DNA of 64,000 bases from Nitrospira sp. (GCA_024998565.1 JACOEM010000001.1:456485-520484); one strand, 5' to 3'; shown: positions 52,355 through 60,066, numbered from the stretch's first letter. The notes: generated by a model not told the origin, from the letters alone. Made by a program: numbers and translations.

Positions 52355-52916
52355 GAACGTGATCCTCAATGAGTTCGCAGAGCACATGGCCCAGCGTGAT
52401 GTGACTTTCCTGAATGCGGGCGGTCAGCGTGGAAGGCACGACGAAGGCGTAGTCCACCATGCCTGCCAGTTTGCCGCCGGTTCCGCCGGTCCAGGCGATC
52501 GTGGTGAGGCCCAGGGCTTTGGCCGCCTCGACCCCTTTCAACACGTTGGGGGAGTTGCCGCTGGTGCTGATCGCGATCGCCACATCTCCACGCTGCCCGT
52601 GTGCGCGAACTTGACGGGCGAACAGCTCCTCGAAGCCGTAGTCGTTGGCGATGCAGGTGATGGCGGCAATGTCCGTGGCGAGGGCAATGGCCGGAAACGG
52701 GGCACGTTCGCGCTTATAGCGGCCGACAAACTCGGCGGCTATGTGCGCGGCATCGGTGGAGCTGCCGCCGTTGCCGAAGAGCAAGACTTTATGTCCGGCC
52801 TGAAACGCGCCGCCGATGAGTTGCGCGACCTGCACGATTCGGTCGGCATGGTCCCGCGCGAAGCGCCGCTTGATCTCGGCGCTGTCGTCGAAGGCCTTGA
52901 TGGCAAATTCTTTCAT
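52338..52916 (-). CDS. gmhA: Phosphoheptose isomerase GmhA
   Basis: 192 residues. SIS domain with FGNGGSSTDAAHIAAEFVGR, ISTSGNSPNVL and the C-terminal ESHITLGHVLCELIE. It turns sedoheptulose 7-phosphate into D-glycero-D-manno-heptose 7-phosphate for lipopolysaccharide core. A canonical promoter ends eight bases before the ATG, so its mRNA is predicted leaderless. Its 3' end overlaps the following deoxyhypusine-synthase-like gene by 17 bp or more. Confidence 0.95.
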   Translation of the reverse strand: MKEFAIKAFDDSAEIKRRFARDHADRIVQVAQLIGGAFQAGHKVLLFGNGGSSTDAAHIAAEFVGRYKRERAPFPAIALATDIAAITCIANDYGFEELFARQVRAHGQRGDVAIAISTSGNSPNVLKGVEAAKALGLTTIAWTGGTGGKLAGMVDYAFVVPSTLTARIQESHITLGHVLCELIEDHVLANPA

Positions 52917-52924
52917 GGTCCGGA

Positions 52925-52953
52925 ATTGTAGGGAAGCCCCGAGTCACTGTCAA
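52925..52953 (-). promoter_or_regulatory. Consensus sigma70-type promoter for gmhA, leaderless
   Basis: On the minus strand TTGACA (52953-52948), a 17-bp spacer, and TACAAT (52930-52925). The -10 ends eight bases before the gmhA ATG at 52916. There is no Shine-Dalgarno sequence. This is the best promoter match in the window. Confidence 0.7.
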
Positions 52954-52970
52954 ACGACCGCAGACGTCTC

Positions 52971-53909
52971 TTACTTTCCCGGAGATGTGGGCGAAGACCG
53001 TTTCGTGATCATATTCATCGCCAGCGTCAGCATCGAGCCGACATCCGAGACGTTGGCGGGGAGCACGAGGGTGTTGCTGGCTTTGGCCAGTTCCCCGAAC
53101 TTGGTGATGTACTGCTCGGCGACGCGCAGCTGCACGGCTTCGTAGCCGCCCGGAATTTGCGTGGATTCGGCGACTTTGCGGAGTCCGTCTGCCGTGGCGC
53201 TGGCGATGGCCATAATCGCGGAGGCTGCGCCCTCGGCCTCGTTGATCTGCTGCTGTTTCTTCGCCTCGGAGGCCTTGATGACCTGCTGCTTCTCGCCTTC
53301 CGCCTGGTTGATGGCGGCGTCGCGTTCGCCCTCGGAGGTCAGAATCACCGCGCGTTTTTCCCGTTCGGCCCGCATTTGCTTTTCCATCGCGGCCAGCACG
53401 TCTTTCGGCGGCGTGATGTTCTTGATCTCGTACCGCAGCACCTTCACGCCCCAGGGTTCCGTTGCCTTGTCCAGCTCATTCACAACCTGGCTGTTGATAT
53501 TGGTGCGCTCTTCGAAGGTGCGGTCGAGTTCGATTTTGCCGATCTCGCTCCGGAGGGCGGTCTGAGCCAGCTGCGTGATCGCAAAGCGATAGTCGCTGAT
53601 GCCGTAGGAGGCTCGCTGCGGATCCAGCACCTTGGAATAGAGAATGCCGTCGACGCCGACCTGCACGTTGTCGCGCGTGATGCAGATCTGTTCGGGAATA
53701 TCGATGGCGGTTTCTTTCAGCGAGTGTTTGTACTGCACACTGTCGAGGAACGGCCACAGGATGTGGAACCCCGCGCCGAGTGTCCGTGAGTACCGGCCCA
53801 GCCGCTCCACGACGTAAGCGCTCTGTTGCGGCACGACACGCGCGGTTTTCGAGATGACGAGCAGGACGAGGCCTGCAAGGAAAATAACAACCCAAAGTCC
53901 GCCTGGCAT
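52971..53909 (-). CDS. SPFH/stomatin-like protein (QmcA type)
   Basis: 312 residues. N-terminal membrane hairpin (LWVVIFLAGLVLLVISKTAR), the SPFH domain (YVVERLGRYSRTLGAGFHIL; CITRDNVQVGVDGILYSKVL) and a long charged coiled coil (GERDAAINQAEGEKQQVIKA). It scaffolds membrane microdomains and often modulates the FtsH protease. GGAGG lies 8 bases before ATG 53909; ATG 53924 is an alternative. nfeD lies 27 bp upstream on the same strand, the classic partner. Confidence 0.93.
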   Translation of the reverse strand: MPGGLWVVIFLAGLVLLVISKTARVVPQQSAYVVERLGRYSRTLGAGFHILWPFLDSVQYKHSLKETAIDIPEQICITRDNVQVGVDGILYSKVLDPQRASYGISDYRFAITQLAQTALRSEIGKIELDRTFEERTNINSQVVNELDKATEPWGVKVLRYEIKNITPPKDVLAAMEKQMRAEREKRAVILTSEGERDAAINQAEGEKQQVIKASEAKKQQQINEAEGAASAIMAIASATADGLRKVAESTQIPGGYEAVQLRVAEQYITKFGELAKASNTLVLPANVSDVGSMLTLAMNMITKRSSPTSPGK

Positions 53910-53936
53910 TCCGCTATCCTCCATGATGGTGCGACC

Positions 53937-54371
53937 TCATTCTGGTTTGATCCACAGGGTGATGCCGTCGACACGCTCGACGCGGCTGCGTTGTCCTTTG
54001 AGCAGCGGCTTGTCGCCGGCGTTGTGCGCATTCCAGGTGCTGCCCCGGCATTCCGCTTTGCCCGTGGCGCCGGGAGGAAGGTCGTCCAGGACGATGGCGG
54101 TTTCGCCGCCCATGGTATCGACCGATGAGCCGTTGCCCCGGTCGGCCGTCATGAGGCGGCGGAGCGGAGGACGAAGGATGACGAGGGAGGCAACGGAGAA
54201 GACCGAAAAGAGGAGCCAGGACACCCATTCACTCTGAATCACGCCCAGGCCGACCAGCGCGCCGACGACCAGCGCCCCGATGCCGAAGAACAACATATAG
54301 AACCCGCCGGGCGTGACGACTTCGCTGCCGAGCAGAAACAGTCCCAGGAAGGCCCAGAGCCACCAGGTCAT
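53937..54371 (-). CDS. NfeD family protein
   Basis: 144 residues. Two or three membrane helices (LWAFLGLFLLGSEVVTPGGF; IGALVVGALVGLGVI; WLLFSVFSVASLVIL) and a C-terminal OB fold with GETAIVLDDLPPGATGKAEC. It is the short NfeD1b-type partner of SPFH proteins. GGAGG precedes the ATG. Together with the stomatin-like gene it forms a two-gene operon. Confidence 0.92.
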   Translation of the reverse strand: MTWWLWAFLGLFLLGSEVVTPGGFYMLFFGIGALVVGALVGLGVIQSEWVSWLLFSVFSVASLVILRPPLRRLMTADRGNGSSVDTMGGETAIVLDDLPPGATGKAECRGSTWNAHNAGDKPLLKGQRSRVERVDGITLWIKPE

Positions 54372-54474
54372 CGCACCTCCTCAGACGTCACGGGCGCGGG
54401 TTGTCTCGTGATTCACGCGGAAGTCTATGCGTCTTTCCCGGGACCGTCAAGGATTGTGAGGAAACCGTCGTTCG

Positions 54475-54503
54475 TTGAAGCAGCCGGAGTGCAGTGGTAT
54501 AGT
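54475..54503 (+). promoter_or_regulatory. Promoter for the CARF gene, leaderless
   Basis: TTGAAG at 54475-54480, a 17-bp spacer, and TATAGT at 54498-54503 preceded by TGG (extended -10). The -10 ends eight bases before ATG 54512. No Shine-Dalgarno sequence is present. Confidence 0.55.
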
Positions 54504-54511
54504 CCGCGGTC

Positions 54512-55768
54512 ATGCCTGCGGATACTCCTGTCAAAGCGCTCATTCTGGCCTTTACCGATGCGCCGTCGCTCGCCGCCTATGTGATCAACCGGCTGCAGCC
54601 GGAATTGCTCTGCTTTTTCGTGCCGGAATCGGCGAAGACGCAGGTCGAAGAGGCGGTGCAACCGCTGGTGCAGCAGATGCCGAAACGTTGGGATTGGGTG
54701 GTGACGCCTGATCCGGCCGACGTCATCGCCTGTCATCAGGCCCTGTCACGATCTATCCACGACCTCTTTCGAAACTGGGCTGTGCAGGTGGGCGAAGTGG
54801 TCGTCGATTTGACCGGCGCCACCCCTGCCATGGCCGCGGCGCTGGCGACGGTGAGCCAACCCTGGACGTCACGGGTGATCAGTCTGGTCGATGCGGAGGG
54901 CCGCGAAGAGGGGGAGGCGATCGCGATCGGCGGGTTGACCAAGTATTGGTTGCAGGGCAATCCCTGGGATGAGTCGGCGGTCGTGGTGCGCCGTGAAGCC
55001 AGCGACGCCTTTAATCATGGTTCATTCAGAGCCGCCGCCACGCTGTTTCATACCCTGGAAGCTCGCGTGAGCGGGGGACAAAAGCCCCTCTATCGTGCCT
55101 TGGGCGAATTGGCGTTGGGGTACGGGTTGTGGGAGCAGTTTCACTACCGCCAGGCGTGGGACAAACTGAAGACCTCGTTGAAGGCGCTCGACATGGCCTC
55201 GCTCTGGGGAGGGCCGCCCGGGTTAAAGGCGCTCCTGCCGTTCATCAAGGCCAATAATGGATTCTTGGAAAAGCTGGTACTGGATCCCGCCGACGTGAAG
55301 GAAGGGGTAGTGCTCGATCTGCTCGCGCATGCCCATCGTCGCGCCCACGTGGACCATGACTATGAACGGGCCATGGTGGCGCTCGTGCGCGCGATGGAAG
55401 CCTGCGCCCAGCGGCAACTGTTCAAACAGTACAAGATCAAGTCCTGGGATGTGCAGCCGGAGCAATTGCCCGAATCGATGCGGGACACCTGCCGCACCTG
55501 TTACCTCGATGATGTGGACGGGAAGTACAAGCTGCCGTTGCAGAGTCAGTTCCGGGTATTGGCCGGTCTTGGCGATCAGATGGGGCAGGCCTTTCTTCGC
55601 GATTGGCCCAAGATGAAGCCGCTGCTCGACGCCGCCAACCATGCGGTGTTGGGCCACGGGTTTGAGGCCATCAAATCCGAGCGGGTGCAGCAACTGTCCG
55701 ATGTGGTCATGAAACTCACGGGCGTGAACGAGTCCTCGCTGCCGAAGTTCCCGAATCTGAACCTCTAA
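54512..55768 (+). CDS. Orphan CARF protein, TIGR02710/Cas02710-like
   Basis: 418 residues. The N-terminal Rossmann-like half ends in VVVDLTGATPAMAAALA (residues about 97-113), the position of the CARF motif that normally reads DxTGGTKxM and contacts cyclic oligoadenylate; here GG-K is changed to GA-P. The C-terminal half is helical and ends near residues 374-383 in AANHAVLGHG, where related proteins have an RN-x4-H HEPN RNase motif; the Arg is absent. No CRISPR array or cas gene is nearby. It may be an inactive or repurposed effector. Its stop abuts repeat B sequence. Confidence 0.78.
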   Translation: MPADTPVKALILAFTDAPSLAAYVINRLQPELLCFFVPESAKTQVEEAVQPLVQQMPKRWDWVVTPDPADVIACHQALSRSIHDLFRNWAVQVGEVVVDLTGATPAMAAALATVSQPWTSRVISLVDAEGREEGEAIAIGGLTKYWLQGNPWDESAVVVRREASDAFNHGSFRAAATLFHTLEARVSGGQKPLYRALGELALGYGLWEQFHYRQAWDKLKTSLKALDMASLWGGPPGLKALLPFIKANNGFLEKLVLDPADVKEGVVLDLLAHAHRRAHVDHDYERAMVALVRAMEACAQRQLFKQYKIKSWDVQPEQLPESMRDTCRTCYLDDVDGKYKLPLQSQFRVLAGLGDQMGQAFLRDWPKMKPLLDAANHAVLGHGFEAIKSERVQQLSDVVMKLTGVNESSLPKFPNLNL

Positions 55769-55800
55769 AGAGCATATGGCGTATAGCCTATGGTTAAGGG
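55769..55800. repeat. Repeat family B end, left of the four-helix-bundle gene
   Basis: AGAGCATATGGCGTATAGCC begins right after the CARF stop codon and matches the left block of the copies at 6238 and 14519. A counterpart in inverted orientation (GCCATTCGCTCC, about 56309-56320) lies on the other side of the four-helix-bundle gene. Confidence 0.5.
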
Positions 55801-55810
55801 GGGATATTGG

Positions 55811-55846
55811 GACCGTTCAGGGAACGGATGACTACGCTGAACGGTC
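55811..55846. repeat. Inverted repeat upstream of the four-helix-bundle gene
   Basis: GACCGTTCAG at 55811-55820 and CTGAACGGTC at 55837-55846 are perfect 10-bp inverted repeats with a 16-base loop. They lie 33 bp before the GTG start. It could be an operator, an mRNA hairpin, or part of a mobile unit. Confidence 0.55.
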
Positions 55847-55878
55847 GCTGACCGAAGTTGAAAGGTTGAGCGCAAGAA

Positions 55879-56232
55879 GTGTCATTCAGGTTTGAAACGC
55901 TCAATATATGGAAGAAGGCAAAAAATTACGCTTCGAAAGTATATTTGGCGACGGCGAAATTCCCTCGTCACGAGGACTATGGATTGAGATCTCAGATGAA
56001 CAGAGCCGTGAATAGTATTTGCCTCAATATTGCCGAAGGTTCGGCCAAAAGCTCTAAAAAGGCTTTTGACTATCATCTGGAAATTGCCCTAGGTTCGACG
56101 GTCGAAGTCGTGGCTGCGTCCTGTCTCGCTGCGGAGCAGGCATATATTGCCGACCTTGAACACAAGGCCTTGTACGATGAAGGTCAGAAGCTGGCAAAGA
56201 GCATCAATGCATTCCGGAACGCACTGGAGTGA
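55879..56232 (+). CDS. Four-helix-bundle protein, TIGR02436/S23 family
   Basis: 117 residues from GTG 55879. ETLNIWKKAKNYASKVYLAT, YGLRSQMNRAVNSICLNIAE (with NIAEG), KKAFDYHLEIALGSTVEVVA and LAKSINAFRNALE match the 23S intervening-sequence (S23) four-helix family, related to the Avd accessory of diversity-generating retroelements. Members form pentameric barrels that bind nucleic acid. Its codons are more A/T-rich than neighbours, and repeat B segments flank it, so it was probably acquired as a unit between the CARF and ybgC genes. Confidence 0.88.
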   Translation: MSFRFETLNIWKKAKNYASKVYLATAKFPRHEDYGLRSQMNRAVNSICLNIAEGSAKSSKKAFDYHLEIALGSTVEVVAASCLAAEQAYIADLEHKALYDEGQKLAKSINAFRNALE

Positions 56233-56320
56233 GGAGAGCGTTTGTGCGATAGGGCATTTGCCATTCGCACCGGTTATTCCGGCCACATACCATAAGCTCT
56301 TGTCTACGCCATTCGCTCCC
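56233..56320. repeat. Repeat family B-like segment right of the four-helix-bundle gene
   Basis: This 88-bp stretch contains AGAGCGTTTGTGCGATAGGG, GCCATTCGCACC, CATACCATAAGCTCT and GCCATTCGCTCC, variants of the repeat B end in both orientations. It separates the four-helix-bundle gene from ybgC and lacks a ribosome-binding site for ybgC. Confidence 0.4.
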
Positions 56321-56722
56321 ATGGAAATTAGAATCTACTACGAGGACACCGACTGCGGAGGGGTGGTGTACTATGCCAACTACCTCAAGTATTTCGAGCG
56401 GGCGAGGACGCAGTATCTCGAAGAGCGGGGCCTGTCGGTTGCCGAGTTACGGGACGGCGGGACCCAGTTTATGGTCGTGCACGCCGAGCTCGACTATCGA
56501 TCGCCGGGGCGTTATGGTGAGACATTGGTGATCGAGACGACACTGGCGTCGGTCAGCCAGGCCTCGTTCACCTTTGCGCATGTCCTGCGGGAACGGAGGA
56601 GCGGGCGAGTGGTGGTCGAAGGCTCGGCCAAGCTGGTGACGGTGGATGACAACTTGAAAGTAAAGCGACTCGACAAACCCACCTTGGCTGCGTTACAAGG
56701 ACCTCCAGAGACGAGGAGCTAA
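56321..56722 (+). CDS. ybgC: Acyl-CoA thioesterase, YbgC/4HBT family
   Basis: 133 residues. IYYEDTDCGGVVYYANYLKY carries the catalytic Asp and the full YbgC signature; FERARTQYLEERGL follows. YbgC hydrolyses short acyl-CoA or acyl-ACP and is usually linked to the Tol-Pal system, which is absent here. The Met at 56321 matches family starts. Its stop codon overlaps the ATG of the next small gene. Confidence 0.92.
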   Translation: MEIRIYYEDTDCGGVVYYANYLKYFERARTQYLEERGLSVAELRDGGTQFMVVHAELDYRSPGRYGETLVIETTLASVSQASFTFAHVLRERRSGRVVVEGSAKLVTVDDNLKVKRLDKPTLAALQGPPETRS

Positions 56723-56835
56723 TGGACAAACTCGGCACATGGCTGGCAGTGACTGGTGTGGCGATCGGTTTCGTCGTCCTCGCCTGGTTGCTCTTTTCCG
56801 ACAATCCTTCCGACAAGAACAAGAAGAAACCGTAA
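56722..56835 (+). CDS. 37-residue single-helix membrane protein
   Basis: Begins in the ybgC stop (TAATG), with GAGGAG about seven bases upstream. The peptide has one membrane helix (WLAVTGVAIGFVVLAWLLF) and a charged tail SDNPSDKNKKKP. Overlap with ybgC, the ribosome-binding site and the neat topology support translation. Function unknown; such miniproteins often modulate a larger membrane complex. Confidence 0.6.
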   Translation: MDKLGTWLAVTGVAIGFVVLAWLLFSDNPSDKNKKKP

Positions 56836-56954
56836 GCCCTCCGCGCCTCTCCTCCCGCAACGGCATGTGTCCGCCGTCGGGGCAGCGCTATTCTCAACGA
56901 GTGTGAGTTCTCACCGCCGTTCGGACGTTGCGTCCATCAACCGGGGCCATTGAC

Positions 56955-58193
56955 TCAAGGCTGGGCTGCGACTTGGGGCGGGTGGAGCAGACTGTCGAGG
57001 GCAGTATTCACCAGCGTCGCCACGATGCGGTGGCCGCGTTCATCCGGATGGGCGAGGTCGAGGTAGAGACTCGCGTCCTGGGCGAGGACCTGACCGGCTT
57101 CGACCACGATCGCGCCATGCCGGCGGGCGACCGCTCTCACGATGTCGTTATACTCGCTGTCGAGGCGGAGCGGTTTCCCGCCGTGCGTCAGTTTCCAGGC
57201 CGGAAGGGTGAGGCTCGCCGTCATCGTCGCTTCTTCTATCGCCCCGCGTTGCTCCAGGACTACGGCGAGGTATTTCCTGGCGAGATCGGAGAACCAGTTG
57301 TCCATGTTCACGGCAATCCGCAGTTCCGCTTCGGCCTGTGCCTGCCGTCCGGCATTCAGGTGGGCGATGCCTGCCCGCAGATGTTCGGAGTGAGCCGGAT
57401 TATCCTGAAATGCAACGAAGACCAGCGGCACGTGCCGTTCCTGGCAGAATCGTGCGATGCGCTCAAGATTCTGCCGATACTGCTCTGGCGAGACCCGGGT
57501 CGGCGCTGTTCTTGCGTCAACGGTCGTGCTGCCGTCGCCGCTTCGTTTCATGAGGTGTAATCTGATCAGCAGGTGCTGGAGGCCTCGGTACAGATAGATC
57601 TTCTCTCTGAAGTCCATCCGATGCAGCAGTGCCTCCCGCTCGAATTTTTCGTGGCTGTCGGTGGCCGCTTCCGAGGGCACCACTCGACGATCGTTGAAAC
57701 TGAACGAGGCGATGACGACATCCGGGCGGACGCGGTCGAAATATGTGAGCAGTGCCGTATAGCCCTGGAAAGAACTGTACCCGCTTACGCCCAGGTTGAT
57801 CACGTCGGCATCCGGGCGCAGATCGTCCAGCACTTCCGGGTACGCATTACGGGTCGGCACACCCCAGCCGAAGGTATTGGAGTCGCCGATCGCAAGGATA
57901 CGCGTACGGGTCTTCTCACCGATCTGTGCCGTATCGACGGCGAAGAAGCCCTGCGCATCGAATTCACGCAGGTATCGCGCCGGATCATGTCGGTGCAGTT
58001 CTCCGGCAACGAGCCCCTTGAAGTGCGGGCGACGTTCCCAACCCAACTCCGGCGTGTATCGATACCAGTCCGGCTGCTCCGGGGTCAGATCGGCTTGTGC
58101 CGTGAGCAGGGCTCGCGATACCCCTTCAAGGGCCAGTAACCCGGCCAGTGTGAGCGTCACGCCGATCAGGGCTGCGGTCAGACGAGACTTCAT
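56955..58193 (-). CDS. SGNH/GDSL-type hydrolase, exported
   Basis: 412 residues. N-terminal membrane anchor or signal (AALIGVTLTLAGLLALEGVS), block I ILAIGDSNTFGWGVP, block III-type NLGVSGYSSFQGY, SFSFNDRR, and the Asp-x-x-His dyad in LDLAHPDERGH. An insertion of about 100 residues lies before the C-terminal dyad, with a TPR-like part (AHLNAGRQAQAEAELRIAVN). It probably removes acyl or acetyl groups from a glycan or lipid. GGAG lies seven bases upstream of ATG 58193. Confidence 0.85.
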   Translation of the reverse strand: MKSRLTAALIGVTLTLAGLLALEGVSRALLTAQADLTPEQPDWYRYTPELGWERRPHFKGLVAGELHRHDPARYLREFDAQGFFAVDTAQIGEKTRTRILAIGDSNTFGWGVPTRNAYPEVLDDLRPDADVINLGVSGYSSFQGYTALLTYFDRVRPDVVIASFSFNDRRVVPSEAATDSHEKFEREALLHRMDFREKIYLYRGLQHLLIRLHLMKRSGDGSTTVDARTAPTRVSPEQYRQNLERIARFCQERHVPLVFVAFQDNPAHSEHLRAGIAHLNAGRQAQAEAELRIAVNMDNWFSDLARKYLAVVLEQRGAIEEATMTASLTLPAWKLTHGGKPLRLDSEYNDIVRAVARRHGAIVVEAGQVLAQDASLYLDLAHPDERGHRIVATLVNTALDSLLHPPQVAAQP

Positions 58194-58456
58194 GCAGAGA
58201 CTCCGATTGTTGCGATGTTCATCCAAGTCATGACCGCCCTGGGGCGGAAGCGGGAGGGAAAGAGTTTCGGGCCCGGTCAGTGAGCGACCGATGCCGTGAC
58301 TTAGTATTGAGGAAGAGATCCGACTTGCCAAGCAAAGCGTAAAGTTTTGCATGGGTGGGTCGACGCCGGTCGCAGATCTGCCGGGAGAAACAGCGCTCTT
58401 GCGACTAGAGAGACGTGAGGGACGGGATAGTTCGCAGCCCCGTTAGAGCGGCACCC

Positions 58457-59200
58457 TCAGGATTCCTCCAGGAGGCTCTTAACCAGGTCTTCCATGCCTT
58501 CGGCCCATAGGCGGTACCCGCGTTCATTGGGGTGCAAGGCGTCCGGCATGACATCCTCGGAGAGTCGTCCTGCCTTGTCGAGAAAACGCGGGCCCAGGTC
58601 GAGGAAAAACACGTGGCGCTGGTCGGCGAAGGGCCGCAATCGTTCGTTGACGGCCTGATTCACGCGACGTAGTTGGTCGTTGGCGGACTGGCCTCTGGGA
58701 AACACCGCCAATAACAAGATTTTGGTTTGCGGCAAGCGAGCGCGTAACGTAGCCAGAATCGCCTGGATTCCGGCCGCGGTCTCTTCAGGGGGATCCTCGC
58801 GCCTGGTCGCGTTATTCGTTCCGATCATCACGATCGCCAGTTTGGGAGTGATGCCGTCGATTTCGCCATGTTGGAGCCGCCAAAGGACGTTGTCGGTCTG
58901 ATCGCTGTTAAATCCCAGGTTCACCGCCCGACGGCGCCCGTAAAAGGTATCCCAGACCCGGCGCCCATCCTCCTCCCAGCCCTGCGTGATGGAATCTCCG
59001 ATGAACAACAGATCGACAGGTCCTTGCTGAATGCGGGCCACGGCGCGCGCATGCCGCGCAGACCACCAGGATTGAGTTTGAGGGGTGGGCATCGCCGCTT
59101 TGATGTGGTCTGCGGCGGTGAGCGTGGAATCCAGGAGCGACAGAACGGACCCAAGCCACAAGGCAAGACAGCATAGAGCAGGGAGGCACCGTTGGTTCAT
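58457..59200 (-). CDS. SGNH/GDSL hydrolase, PAF-acetylhydrolase-like
   Basis: 247 residues. Signal peptide (LPALCCLALWLGSVLSLLDS), block I LLFIGDSITQGWEEDGRRVW, block II NLGFNSDQTDNVLWRL, block III IGTNNATRRED and the dyad DALHPNERGY. It matches the platelet-activating-factor acetylhydrolase IB-like esterase family. It lies upstream of and co-directional with the larger SGNH gene, separated by 263 bp in which I see no gene. Confidence 0.9.
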   Translation of the reverse strand: MNQRCLPALCCLALWLGSVLSLLDSTLTAADHIKAAMPTPQTQSWWSARHARAVARIQQGPVDLLFIGDSITQGWEEDGRRVWDTFYGRRRAVNLGFNSDQTDNVLWRLQHGEIDGITPKLAIVMIGTNNATRREDPPEETAAGIQAILATLRARLPQTKILLLAVFPRGQSANDQLRRVNQAVNERLRPFADQRHVFFLDLGPRFLDKAGRLSEDVMPDALHPNERGYRLWAEGMEDLVKSLLEES

Positions 59201-59422
59201 CGGGGTTCTCACGAAGTAGTGATACAACTTTCGATGATTCGTCTAGGCAGCGTCAAGGGGATCTGCGAGCCGAAAAGAGGTTGAGTCGGAGTAACATGGA
59301 GGGTGGCATGGCGAAGGCCGATTCGCAGGTATATCGGATGGGATACAGGGGCGTGTCCAGCCGCGAGATTCGAATGACCTTGTTTCAACGACTTCGATGG
59401 AATACGTACAAATATGCGCTCT

Positions 59423-59438
59423 TGGCCTGTTCCTTGCT
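59423..59438 (+). promoter_or_regulatory. Candidate sigma54 (-24/-12) promoter
   Basis: TGGCCTGTTCCTTGCT matches TGGCAC-N5-TTGCW, with GG and GC exactly 10 bp apart. It lies 91 bp before the ATG of the lipoprotein gene at 59530. The rest of the 329-bp gap between 59201 and 59529 shows no gene. An rpoN gene and activator site are not visible here. Confidence 0.5.
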
Positions 59439-59529
59439 CCTCTGAATGAAGGGAAGACAATGAAAGTGAGCGGATGAAGCCGATCGCGGAAATCATCCCG
59501 CGAGGAACGCTCCGAAAGGAGGATCAACC

Positions 59530-59940
59530 ATGAAACGCCTGTACACCATGTTGGGCTCCATCGGTATCCTGGTACTCTTCACCGGCTGTGTCGCCCAGCA
59601 CACCTGCAGCAGCCAGGACATGATCGGCATGAAGGAAAAGGGTTTCGGGGTGGACGAAATCAATCGCCTTTGCGTCACGTATAAGATTCATGATGAAGCG
59701 GTACAGGTCATGTCGGAGGCGGTGCGGAGTGAACTGGTGAAAACGCGCCAGGGAGGAAATCCGGCGACACCGGTCGCTGCGACACATTCAGAACAGGCGC
59801 GTTCATTTCGAGGCGGCCCGAGACAAGCAGCGACCTGCGCGACGCAAGTCGGGACCTGCCGTTTGGCACAGCCCGTGGACGGTGGGTTGCCCTGCGTCTG
59901 TTATACGCCGTACGGGCAGATCCCGGGTGTGACGCAGTAG
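59530..59940 (+). CDS. Hypothetical lipoprotein, Cys-rich C-terminus
   Basis: 136 residues. AAAGGAGG lies seven bases before the ATG. Signal sequence MKRLYTMLGSIGILVLFTGC with lipobox FTGC. The mature part has a helical segment (GFGVDEINRLCVTYKIHDEA) and a C-terminus with Cys pairs (TCATQVGTC; LPCVCYTPYG). The paired Cys may form disulfides. Family unknown. A sigma54-type promoter upstream suggests regulated expression. Confidence 0.78.
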   Translation: MKRLYTMLGSIGILVLFTGCVAQHTCSSQDMIGMKEKGFGVDEINRLCVTYKIHDEAVQVMSEAVRSELVKTRQGGNPATPVAATHSEQARSFRGGPRQAATCATQVGTCRLAQPVDGGLPCVCYTPYGQIPGVTQ

Positions 59941-60066
59941 GCCGGAATGAGCCGGAAGGATGCGTGGCCCGGTGCCATGCGGCAACCGCGGCCGCGCTCC
60001 GGTATCTGCCGAATGTGTCGTCACGATTGCGAGCCTGGATTCGGACCACATGGGTTCGAATGCCTG

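Noticed and set aside
54512-56320. A CRISPR locus next to the CARF gene
   Set aside because: No regularly spaced direct repeats and no cas genes are seen on either side.
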